Origin: a virus
Virus record (IMG/VR): IMGVR_UViG_3300046501_000357
Span: 1 to 28,298 of that record
DNA length: 28,298 bases
Strand: one strand, 5' to 3'
The notes beneath the pieces are model-generated. The model ran no database searches. It was not told where the DNA came from and was given only the letters and a program-made list of their open reading frames with translations. How positions within the stretch are numbered: the stretch's first letter is position 1; the number at the start of each line of letters is the position of its first letter. Positions 22,011 to 28,298 of this stretch are shown in pieces. The translations under genes and the position numbers were made by a program.

Positions 22011-22555
22011 GTTTCCCCCGGCGCCACCAGCGGCGCGTCAGAATCAACCGCGCCAGGGTGAACGCCGAACAGCATCGAGCCGGGCGGCTCATCCTCCCAG
22101 GGCCATTCAAACTCGCCAAAGTGCACGACTTGAAACCACTCGACGACCCACACGCAGTATTGCGCCAACTCCGGCACCGAGCCGTCCGGCAGCACCTGGA
22201 TATGCGTCGGTTCCTCCACAAAGTCCACGCCCCAATACTGCCCATCCAACACCACCGCCACGCGGCTGGCCAAAATGGCCGCCTGCAACGGCGCGCGCTT
22301 ACGGGTCGCATCGACCAGCACCGCCGCCTGAAACCGGCACTTCAAGGCGGTTTTGCCCGTGCCGGTGGCCGGCGCCGGCGCGGCCCCGGTCATCGCAAAC
22401 AACAGAGCCGGTTCGCCCATGTCCTGGCCCAACTCGGCATAGGCCTCGACATGTCTGAAGGCCGGTATGCGCGCCTTAAACTCGGCCTCAATGGCCTGAT
22501 GCAAGGCCGTCAGCTCACTGACAGCGGCCTCATTGGATATCGTCTGTTCGCTCAT
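22007..22555 (-). CDS. Unassigned head-tail connector or tail-terminator candidate (182 aa)
   Basis: The chosen start is the ATG at 22555 (MSEQTISNE), preceded by a G-rich ribosome-binding site and overlapping the joining protein by 26 bases; the frame can extend to 22594. The product has a helical N-terminal part (VSELTALHQAIEAEFKARIPAF), a mixed middle (CRFQAAVLVDATRKRAPLQAAILASRVAVVLDGQYWGVDFVEEPTHIQV) and an acidic, Pro-rich end. Sitting between the head-tail joining gene and spike V, and with a length and layout like tail completion proteins that bind the neck, it may cap the tail. I do not recognise a specific family and the role is inferred from location. It ends in an ATGA overlap with V. 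Confidence 0.7.
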   Translation of the reverse strand: MSEQTISNEAAVSELTALHQAIEAEFKARIPAFRHVEAYAELGQDMGEPALLFAMTGAAPAPATGTGKTALKCRFQAAVLVDATRKRAPLQAAILASRVAVVLDGQYWGVDFVEEPTHIQVLPDGSVPELAQYCVWVVEWFQVVHFGEFEWPWEDEPPGSMLFGVHPGAVDSDAPLVAPGET

Positions 22556-22910
22556 TGTCCGCCCCCAGCACCAGGTCAACCATGCCCGCGCCATCCGGCT
22601 CAGGCCTGACCAGCTTGTAACGCCCGCCGCCGTCTTCGGGCGTCAGGTCGATGGTGATAAATGCCCCACGCACCACCTTGGCGGCATCCACCGCCCGCAC
22701 CGTGAAAGTGGGCTCTTTGACCGGATCGGCATTGATCGTCGCGCCAAGGCGATTACCGCTCGCCTTGGCGCCGATCTGCGCCCCGAGGAAAGGCGACGCA
22801 AACGCGCCGCGAATCGTCGAGCCATCCGCCAGGGTGGCCTGATCGCCGAGGCGATCGACCAGCACCGAGTCCATCCGCGCCGCCCGCTCGCGAAAGCGAT
22901 CAGCGCCCAT
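22530..22910 (-). CDS. Head-tail joining protein (lambda FII-like)
   Basis: The 126-residue product begins MGADRFRERAARMDSVLVDRLGDQATLADGSTIRGAF and ends with a beta-rich part (TFTVRAVDAAKVVRGAFITIDLTPEDGGGRYKLVRPEPDGAGMVDLVL). This is the pattern of phage head-tail joining proteins of the FII/attachment type (lambda FII, 117 residues), which add to the filled head and form the site to which the tail binds. It follows the capsid and cement genes and starts with a one-base overlap (TGATG) with the DUF2190 gene. The neighbour order fits a lambda-like head module. The assignment is by pattern and location; identity should be moderate. Confidence 0.8.
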   Translation of the reverse strand: MGADRFRERAARMDSVLVDRLGDQATLADGSTIRGAFASPFLGAQIGAKASGNRLGATINADPVKEPTFTVRAVDAAKVVRGAFITIDLTPEDGGGRYKLVRPEPDGAGMVDLVLGADNERTDDIQ

Positions 22911-23224
22911 CAGGGGATCAGCAATGCGGTGGCCACGTTGCTGACCATGTCGCTGGTCAACTTGCCGAACGGCACCGACCCAGCGGTGGCCGGCGCCACC
23001 AGCACTCCGTCCTTGACGTTGACCTTCTGCCCCGTCGTCAGCGCGCCGTTAGCCGCCACACGCCACTCACCACGGGTAAAGCCCACCAGCTTGGTGCCGG
23101 CCGGGCCACCACTGATCGGGACCAGCACCAGGTCATTGATCACCACCGGCACGCCGGCCACTGCGCCACCGGCCGGTGCGATAAAGTCCAGGGTCTCGCC
23201 GCTGCTTACACCATTTTTAGCCAT
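22910..23224 (-). CDS. DUF2190-type capsid cement (decoration) protein
   Basis: The 104-residue product has the look of DUF2190 proteins: ETLDFIAPAGGAVAGVPVVINDLVLVPISGGPAGTKLVGFTRGEWRVA, then LTTGQKVNVKDGVLVAPATAGSVPFGKLTSDMVSNVATALLIP. Small beta-rich proteins of this kind sit directly after the capsid gene and bind the outside of the shell to stabilise it, the role that gpD has in lambda. AGGAGA lies nine bases before the ATG at 23224. A terminator-like hairpin lies in the 70 bases between the capsid gene and this one, which may lower its expression relative to capsid. Confidence 0.85.
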   Translation of the reverse strand: MAKNGVSSGETLDFIAPAGGAVAGVPVVINDLVLVPISGGPAGTKLVGFTRGEWRVAANGALTTGQKVNVKDGVLVAPATAGSVPFGKLTSDMVSNVATALLIP

Positions 23225-23250
23225 GTACCATTTCTCCTGCCTACTGAAAC

Positions 23251-23275
23251 AACAAGCCCCGCTCTAGGCGGGGCT
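23251..23275 (-). terminator. Terminator-like hairpin after the capsid gene
   Basis: AGCCCCGC (23255-23262) pairs with GCGGGGCT (23268-23275) around TCTAG. On the - strand the stem is followed by TGTTGTTTC, a weaker T tract than in the other hairpins. The sequence on both sides matches that at 8489-8520, so the two are related copies. Confidence 0.65.
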
Positions 23276-23294
23276 CCGGGAATTGCTGCGCGGC

Positions 23295-25361
23295 TTAGGC
23301 GCCGTTCGACCTGTTCAGGCCGCGCGAATCCAGCGGCGCCACGCCGGCATCGATCCGCACCTTGGACGTCACACCGTCGATGGTGAAGCCCTGCTGCTGC
23401 TCCAGGTACGGCAGCTCGACACCGTCCAGGTACGCCACTTCGATGGTGTCGGTGCCCTTCTTGGCCGCCAGATACCAGGCGGTCGCCGACGCATCGTCCA
23501 GGCGCGGTTCGGCGATCACATCGGCAAAGTTGCGGATCGGGTTGTCGATGCCGGCATTGGTGTCGGCACCTGGCACCGAGGCCGAGCGGATCAATTGTTT
23601 GGCCTTGTCTTCCAGCGCCACCGGCACCAGCACGAAGGCTGGGCGGATGTTCAAGGTACGGGCCCGCTCTTTCGAGTCCTTATCAACCTGGCCTTTCTGC
23701 AAAGCCATGGCGGTCTTGGCCTTGCTCAGCGAATCGATCGACAGCGCCGAACCGGCACCGGTGAACAGGTTCTTGTGCGCCACGTCGAACAACGCCTTGC
23801 CGTCGCTCATCAGCGGGTTGTTGATCAGGGTGTCATACACCAAATCACCAATGGTGCCGCGTGCGGCCTCGCCCATGCGTCTTGGCACGGTGGTCAGCTG
23901 ATCCAGGTCATCGTTGAGGATGGCCTGGCGGGTGATCGAGAACAGCTCACCGTAGGTCGCCAGGCGAATGGTTTCGCCACGGTCGCCGGTGGTGATGTAC
24001 TTGTATTCAGCGCCCGGGCGCACTTCGCGCAGGCTGGTGAACTCGCCCATACCCACGCGCTTGGCGGTTTTGAAGTCGCTCAGGCGACCGGTTTTGGTCC
24101 ACAGATGGAAGGTTTCGGCGGCTTCTTCCCAACCCTGCAACACCGACTTGGCGGCAATGTCGACCAGGATATTGCCAAAGTCGCTGGAATCATGGGTGAA
24201 CGCCATGCCGACCATCTGCATCGGGGCCATCGAGCCGACCAAGATGCCGCGATCCGCCAACGACGCACGGGCCAGCTCGCGCAGACTCATGTGGTTATAG
24301 GCGTTATCCGCCTGGGCTTCGGCCTGGCCGGTTCGGCTGGCCAAGGACGCACGCACCGAGTCGCCCACCAGGTTGCCGTTGCTGACATGGCCGGGGTGAC
24401 GCAGGCCAGGGCCGCCGGTCGGGGTAGTGTTGGCCCCCAGGGCCACCAGCAGCTTTTCGCGAGCGGTGGCCACGCTGCACTCCATGTCGTTGAGGCAGAC
24501 ATTCAGCAGCTCGGCATGGCCGGTGCCAAAACCACCAAACGCCGCGGTGATTTCGTTACGGCGGGTGGTGTTTTCCGCCATCACCTGCGCGCGGATTTGC
24601 TCCGGGGTCAGGGCCGAACCGCTGGGGGCCGGCGCGGGAGCGGGAGCCGGCGCAGGTGCAGGAGCAGGCGGGGTAACCGAACCGCGCGGGTTGAATTGAG
24701 CCTTGAACTCGGGGGGCATATTGGTGAACTCCTGAATGCGGTTGGAATTGATTTGGCCAAAGGCCGTGAGCGGATCGAGAACTTTGTCAGCGAAGCCGGC
24801 CGCCACCGCTTCGCTGCCAAACATCCAGGTTTCAGCATTGAGTAATGCGTAGATTTCTTCGGCGGTCTTGCCGGTCTTGGTCATATAGGCCTGGACCAAC
24901 GAGCCCTCGACCTGATCGAGCAGCTCGGCATACTTGCGCATGTCATCGGCGTCACCGCCCTGAATGCCCCAGGGCTTGTGCACCATGATCGCGGCGTTTT
25001 CGGGAATGCTGATCAGGTCGCAGGCCATCAGTATCACGCTGCCCATGGACGCCGCCAGGCTGCCCACGGTGCCCTCTACGCGGGACGGGTGATGCTTGAG
25101 GATGTTGTAAATCGCCAGGCCGTCGAACACGTCGCCGCCGGGTGATTGCATGTACAGCTTGATAAGCGACACATCGCCAAGCGCCTTGAGGTCCTTGGCG
25201 AACTGCTTGGCGGTAATGCCCCAGGCGCCAATCTCGTCTTCAATGCGCAGCTCAGCGACACCGGCCGCCGCGCGCATGGAATACCAGCTTTCGCCCTGGG
25301 GCTTAGGCGCCGCTGTTGAGCCCCTGGGTCGCATGAGCGGCTTATTTTTTTTTCGTTTCAT
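23295..25361 (-). CDS. ClpP-like prohead protease fused to major capsid protein
   Basis: One 688-residue protein has two functional parts. Residues about 20-210 are a ClpP/S14-type prohead protease with nucleophile S105 (SLAASMGSVI) and H128 (IMVHKPWG); the third catalytic residue is probably the acid in NAETW. A Pro-Ala linker (231-246) and a helical, scaffold-like stretch follow. From about 270 to the end is a HK97-fold capsid protein (ARASLADRGI, TIGDLVYDTLINNPLMSDGKALFD, ARTLNIRPAFVLVP, DASATAWYLAA). Separate genes are usual in lambda; this fused form is a known variant in some phages. Self-cleavage would free the capsid part. Start 25361 (MKRKKNK) is favoured by GGGAAG ten bases upstream and overlaps the portal gene by 20 bases; the open frame extends to 25550. 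Confidence 0.93.
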   Translation of the reverse strand: MKRKKNKPLMRPRGSTAAPKPQGESWYSMRAAAGVAELRIEDEIGAWGITAKQFAKDLKALGDVSLIKLYMQSPGGDVFDGLAIYNILKHHPSRVEGTVGSLAASMGSVILMACDLISIPENAAIMVHKPWGIQGGDADDMRKYAELLDQVEGSLVQAYMTKTGKTAEEIYALLNAETWMFGSEAVAAGFADKVLDPLTAFGQINSNRIQEFTNMPPEFKAQFNPRGSVTPPAPAPAPAPAPAPAPSGSALTPEQIRAQVMAENTTRRNEITAAFGGFGTGHAELLNVCLNDMECSVATAREKLLVALGANTTPTGGPGLRHPGHVSNGNLVGDSVRASLASRTGQAEAQADNAYNHMSLRELARASLADRGILVGSMAPMQMVGMAFTHDSSDFGNILVDIAAKSVLQGWEEAAETFHLWTKTGRLSDFKTAKRVGMGEFTSLREVRPGAEYKYITTGDRGETIRLATYGELFSITRQAILNDDLDQLTTVPRRMGEAARGTIGDLVYDTLINNPLMSDGKALFDVAHKNLFTGAGSALSIDSLSKAKTAMALQKGQVDKDSKERARTLNIRPAFVLVPVALEDKAKQLIRSASVPGADTNAGIDNPIRNFADVIAEPRLDDASATAWYLAAKKGTDTIEVAYLDGVELPYLEQQQGFTIDGVTSKVRIDAGVAPLDSRGLNRSNGA

Positions 25362-26841
25362 CGGGTTTGTTCTTCCCGTAGTACAGGTGATAGGCGTCCG
25401 AGCTGAAAACCAGCCCTTTTTCCCGGTTGGTTTGAATCTCCGCCGTGCGCGTGCGTTTAAGCTCCTGAGGGTTGCGCTGACGCGCCCGAGCCACCTCGGC
25501 CTCATCGGCGAAACCCGCCTCCACAAGAATTTTCCAGGCGTTGGCCTCATGCACCGGGTTGATCCAGGGCATCACCGGCCCCTGATAGATCGCGCCGTAA
25601 ACGGTGCGCGGGTCGACGTCCCCCGGCACTTTCAGCACGCCGCTCACAATCGCGATCCGCAACCACTCGCGGTACACCCGGCGACACCAGTAGTCGATGA
25701 ATTCGTGCTGCAACAGGTCGTAACCCAACTGCCCCTCGACCAGCTCCTGACGCTGCGCCGAATAGGTGCCGTCGTAGCTGCGGGCCACACTGGAATACGT
25801 GCCCCGGGTGCCGGCCGCCACCGCCTTGAGCTGACCGTTACGGAAGCCCTCCAGGAACGGGTTGGGCCGGTTGCTTTCGATCATGCCGACGTCTTCACCC
25901 GGCAACAGCGTGTCGACCACCACCCCGGGGGCCAGCGGAAAAGTCCGCTCCGGCGCCTGGGTCTTGGCGGGCACGAAGTCGTCCGGCGTGCCCTTCTTGA
26001 TGTACATGGCCAGCGCGGCACTGATCCGCGCGGCCACTCGCTCGCTTTCCTCGTAATCCTTGATGTCCGCCAAACGAACCAACACCGCGTGCAACAACGG
26101 CTGGCCACGGTTCTGGCCAATCCGTTTGCGGTGCGCGATGTGAATCATCCGATCGGCCGGCACGGCCTTGGTATCGAGCGTCAGCCCGTAGCCCAGGCCA
26201 TCGCCCGGATGTTGCTTGAGTAGGTGATAGGCCTTGGCCCGTCGCCAGCTATTGCGCTCGATGCCCTGGACAATGCCCTTGGCCAGGTCCGTGTAACTCC
26301 ACGGCAGGTAATCGGGCTCCAGTAGCTCCAGGGCAAACGGCACCGCATGCAGGTGCTCATAGTTGGCCACTCTGCCGATCAGCATTTGCGCCAGGCCTTC
26401 ACCGTCGCGTAACCAGGTGCGGCACATGAGGCGTTCCATTTGCGGCCGCGACAACTCGCCCGAGGTTTCCGGCGACAGCGACCACTCCGACCAGGCCGCC
26501 TTGATCGCGGCGGCAAAGTCCAGGTGCACATCGCCGGCATGCGTCAGCGGAATGGGCTCGACGGAAATGCCCGGGCCACCCACCACGCGTTCCTCCAGGC
26601 GATCAAACAACCCGGTAACAATGTCGTGATCCTCGTCCAGCTTGCGGCACTGCTCGCGCAGCGAAACCGCCGCTTTCTGTAACGACTTATTCGCACTGCC
26701 CGACTGTTTTTTAGCCTTGTGCGTGCGGGTCACGTCCGCCGCCTCAAACGCCTGAATCACATTGCGCGCCCGCAAGCGCTGGGCCACAGCACCGGGAAAC
26801 ACCGGCGCCAGGACCCGGTCGAGCAAATTCATGCGACTCAT
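25342..26841 (-). CDS. Portal protein (lambda gpB family)
   Basis: The 499-residue protein matches lambda-type portals (lambda B, 533). Signatures are HDIVTGLFDRLEERVVGGPGISVEPIPL, CRTWLRDGEGLAQML, LLEPDYLPW, AYHLLKQHPGD, MIHIAHRKRIGQNRGQPLLHAVLVRLADIKDYEESERVAARISAALAMYIKKG and SYDGTYSAQRQELVEGQLGYDLLQHEFID. It forms the 12-fold ring at one capsid vertex through which DNA enters and leaves. Its start overlaps the gpW-position gene by ATGA. The last three codons are AAA inside a run of nine A residues just before the TAA stop, within the start region of the fused capsid gene. Confidence 0.95.
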   Translation of the reverse strand: MSRMNLLDRVLAPVFPGAVAQRLRARNVIQAFEAADVTRTHKAKKQSGSANKSLQKAAVSLREQCRKLDEDHDIVTGLFDRLEERVVGGPGISVEPIPLTHAGDVHLDFAAAIKAAWSEWSLSPETSGELSRPQMERLMCRTWLRDGEGLAQMLIGRVANYEHLHAVPFALELLEPDYLPWSYTDLAKGIVQGIERNSWRRAKAYHLLKQHPGDGLGYGLTLDTKAVPADRMIHIAHRKRIGQNRGQPLLHAVLVRLADIKDYEESERVAARISAALAMYIKKGTPDDFVPAKTQAPERTFPLAPGVVVDTLLPGEDVGMIESNRPNPFLEGFRNGQLKAVAAGTRGTYSSVARSYDGTYSAQRQELVEGQLGYDLLQHEFIDYWCRRVYREWLRIAIVSGVLKVPGDVDPRTVYGAIYQGPVMPWINPVHEANAWKILVEAGFADEAEVARARQRNPQELKRTRTAEIQTNREKGLVFSSDAYHLYYGKNKPDETKKK

Positions 26842-27053
26842 TCAAACGTCGCCAGGGAATAACCCGGGCGCCCCCCCGCGGCGGCATTCTGCTGTGCCGC
26901 CAGGCGGCGCTCCCATTCCAGCCGACCCGCCCGAATCTGCGGCAGGTCGGCCATCACCTGCTTGCGGCCGGCGAAAATAATTTCCTTGCCCTCCAGCACG
27001 GCCATTTCGGCCTCCAGATAGCGGTCGACCATCGCCTGTGCATTCACAGCCAT
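26838..27053 (-). CDS. Small head-tail connector in the lambda gpW position
   Basis: The 71-residue product (MAVNAQAMVDRYLEAEMAVLEGKEIIFAGRKQVMADLPQIRAGRLEWERRLAAQQ...) has the length and layout of lambda gpW (68 residues): two helices around a short beta hairpin with a GKE-x-F-x-GR pattern, ending in a Gly-rich, disordered tail. gpW binds the filled head and allows FII and the tail to attach. It lies between terminase and portal, exactly as W between A and B in lambda, and overlaps both neighbours by a few bases. The family call is by position, size and motif; sequence identity with lambda is low. Confidence 0.8.
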   Translation of the reverse strand: MAVNAQAMVDRYLEAEMAVLEGKEIIFAGRKQVMADLPQIRAGRLEWERRLAAQQNAAAGGRPGYSLATFE

Positions 27054-28298
27054 GCGCCTTGTCCTGTAGTGATCCAGCCACCGGCAGGCGCCGGCTCAGC
27101 TGCGGGTTGAAGGTCCGCCGGTTCCGGCACGGGGGCCGGGGCGGGTGTCTCGATAGGCTCAGCGGCCGCTTGCGACTGCTCAATTTCCGATTGCTCGTCG
27201 TCGGGCTCATCGTCGGGCTGGGCGTAGTCTTGCGGCAGCCCCTTGGCCAGCTCGTCCAGGTCCAGACCGAAACGCTGCTGGCTGATTCGCAAGGCCGCGA
27301 GCACGTACACGAAGTTATCCAGGGCCTCGTTGCGCTTCTTGCTGGCATCCCAGCGGAACACCCGCCGCCCCTTAATCACGACCCACTTCTTGGTCTCCGA
27401 CGTGAGCTGTTTCAGCTCGTCGTCATCGCAAATGTCGTCATTGAGCGGGAAGTGCACGCAGCCAGGCACCGGCTGGTCGCCGTTGGGCGGCAACTTCAGG
27501 CGGTTGTAAATCAGCTCTTTGGCGTTATCCGTGCCCACCTCGGTCAGGTAGGTTTTGCTTTTCTTCTCTTTCTTGCGCGGCATGTTGGCAATGGGCTTGC
27601 CGTAGGTGCTGGCCCCGAAAATCGGGATCACCCAATGCACGCCATGCTTGCGGCTCTCGGCCCGGACCTCATCGGAATAGTGGCCGCCGGCGTCCCAGCA
27701 CCAACGCTCGACGCCCATAACCTGGCCATCGGCCCGCATGAACTGGCGATGCAGCTCAATGCCCACTTTGCGCCGCAACTCGACGCTGGCCGGGTCGCCG
27801 TACAAGATGAACCGGTGTACCAGCCAGCTTTCCTCACCAGCACCAAATGCCCAGACTCGGCCCTCATAGCGGTCGTCTTGGGTATCGACGGAACCGAACA
27901 GCGCCACGCCTCGGCCAGGCACCTGCGCGTGATACATCTCGCGACGATCGCGCAGCTGCTCCCAGCTGACTTTTTCCGACTGGTCTTCTTCCCACACCTC
28001 GCCCAGGGTGGTGTTGACGAAGGTCTTGAGCTTGCCCAGGTCCTTGCCGACTTCCAGCCGCTCGGCCGCAATGTCGACCCAGGTGGTGAACGTCGAATAG
28101 ATCGTCCAGATATGAAATGTGACCGAGCGCGGGGTGTTGATCGGCTGATCATTCTTGCCGAACCACTCCATGCCGTTGCGGGTCCAGATGCCGGTGTAAT
28201 CGCAGATATACCGGCCGGTGTTCGACGCCTCGACCATCTCGTGATATTCGAAAGTGCCGCCCTGGCAGTGCTCGCACAGATACCAGGCGCTTTCGACT
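27044..28298 (-). CDS. Terminase large subunit, lambda gpA type (partial, N-terminus off window)
   Basis: The frame is open from the right edge, giving 417 residues of the C-terminal part. The first visible residues include a Cys pair (WYLCEHCQGG) and RYICDYTG, a zinc-finger-like element. The nuclease domain is clear: FGSVDTQDDRYEGRVWAFG with the expected metal-binding Asp, and RWCWDAGGHYSDEV. The chain ends with a Glu/Pro-rich tail (PDDEQSEIEQSQAAAEPIETPAPAPVPEP). The ATPase part with its Walker motifs lies outside the window. The enzyme cuts concatemeric DNA and packages it into the prohead through the portal. An ATG at 28237 is not the real start. Its stop overlaps the next gene by ten bases. 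Confidence 0.93.
   Translation of the reverse strand, partial: VESAWYLCEHCQGGTFEYHEMVEASNTGRYICDYTGIWTRNGMEWFGKNDQPINTPRSVTFHIWTIYSTFTTWVDIAAERLEVGKDLGKLKTFVNTTLGEVWEEDQSEKVSWEQLRDRREMYHAQVPGRGVALFGSVDTQDDRYEGRVWAFGAGEESWLVHRFILYGDPASVELRRKVGIELHRQFMRADGQVMGVERWCWDAGGHYSDEVRAESRKHGVHWVIPIFGASTYGKPIANMPRKKEKKSKTYLTEVGTDNAKELIYNRLKLPPNGDQPVPGCVHFPLNDDICDDDELKQLTSETKKWVVIKGRRVFRWDASKKRNEALDNFVYVLAALRISQQRFGLDLDELAKGLPQDYAQPDDEPDDEQSEIEQSQAAAEPIETPAPAPVPEPADLQPAAEPAPAGGWITTGQGAWL

Noticed and set aside
24630-24680. Repeat tract in the capsid gene
   Set aside because: It only encodes the Pro-Ala linker between protease and capsid parts.
6198-28298. R-type tailocin (phage-tail bacteriocin) instead of a phage
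   Set aside because: Tailocin clusters lack head genes. Here terminase, portal, capsid, cement and joining genes are present and intact, so a complete virion is expected.

Overview
The window joins a bacterial left flank (about 1-6121, mostly + strand) to the late-gene half of a tailed-phage genome (6198 to the right edge, all on the - strand). The high G+C coding style, a tRNA 3' end with a typical terminator, small proteins of Pseudomonas type and a CheB/CheR/PAS hybrid histidine kinase point to a Pseudomonas, perhaps of the fluorescens group. This assignment is from recognition of protein style and was not tested by a search.

Left flank: the 3' end of a tRNA (probably tRNA-Ser) and its terminator; a small gene killed by one in-frame stop (227-436); a small unknown gene on the - strand (551-766); a NUDIX hydrolase (961-1323); a small unknown gene (1504-1809); and a 1382-residue CheB-CheR-PAS-HisKA-HATPase-receiver sensor protein (1973-6121). 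A hairpin lies between this gene and the convergent end of the phage late operon. I cannot tell whether 62-6121 is host DNA beside the prophage or cargo between a tRNA attachment site and the phage late genes.

Phage part, in transcription order from right to left. The head module is lambda-like: terminase large subunit (cut by the window edge), a small gpW-position protein, portal, a ClpP-like prohead protease fused to the major capsid protein, a DUF2190-type cement protein, and a head-tail joining protein. An unassigned connector/terminator candidate follows. The tail is contractile and P2-like: spike V, a small unknown, baseplate W, J and I, a small tail-fibre-domain protein, a 944-residue predicted (alpha/alpha)6 glycosidase-like tail protein, tail fibre, sheath FI, tube FII, chaperones E and a short GpE-type ORF, tape measure T, tail proteins U and X, and hub D. 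Lysis genes end the operon: a GH19 endolysin with an EF-hand-like loop, and nested Rz/Rz1 spanins. No holin, integrase, repressor or terminase small subunit is present; the rest of the phage should lie to the right.

The most notable points are: the large glycosidase-like protein beside the fibre; five intrinsic-terminator-like hairpins placed just before the ribosome-binding sites of later genes, which leave no room for promoters and so imply antitermination or controlled readthrough; three copies of one perfect palindrome (GTTACGCGTAAC); a GpE-type ORF in the +1 frame, with both an ATG-ATG and a CCC-U slip site; a gpU with a long helical N-terminal extension; and an EF-hand-like loop in the endolysin.
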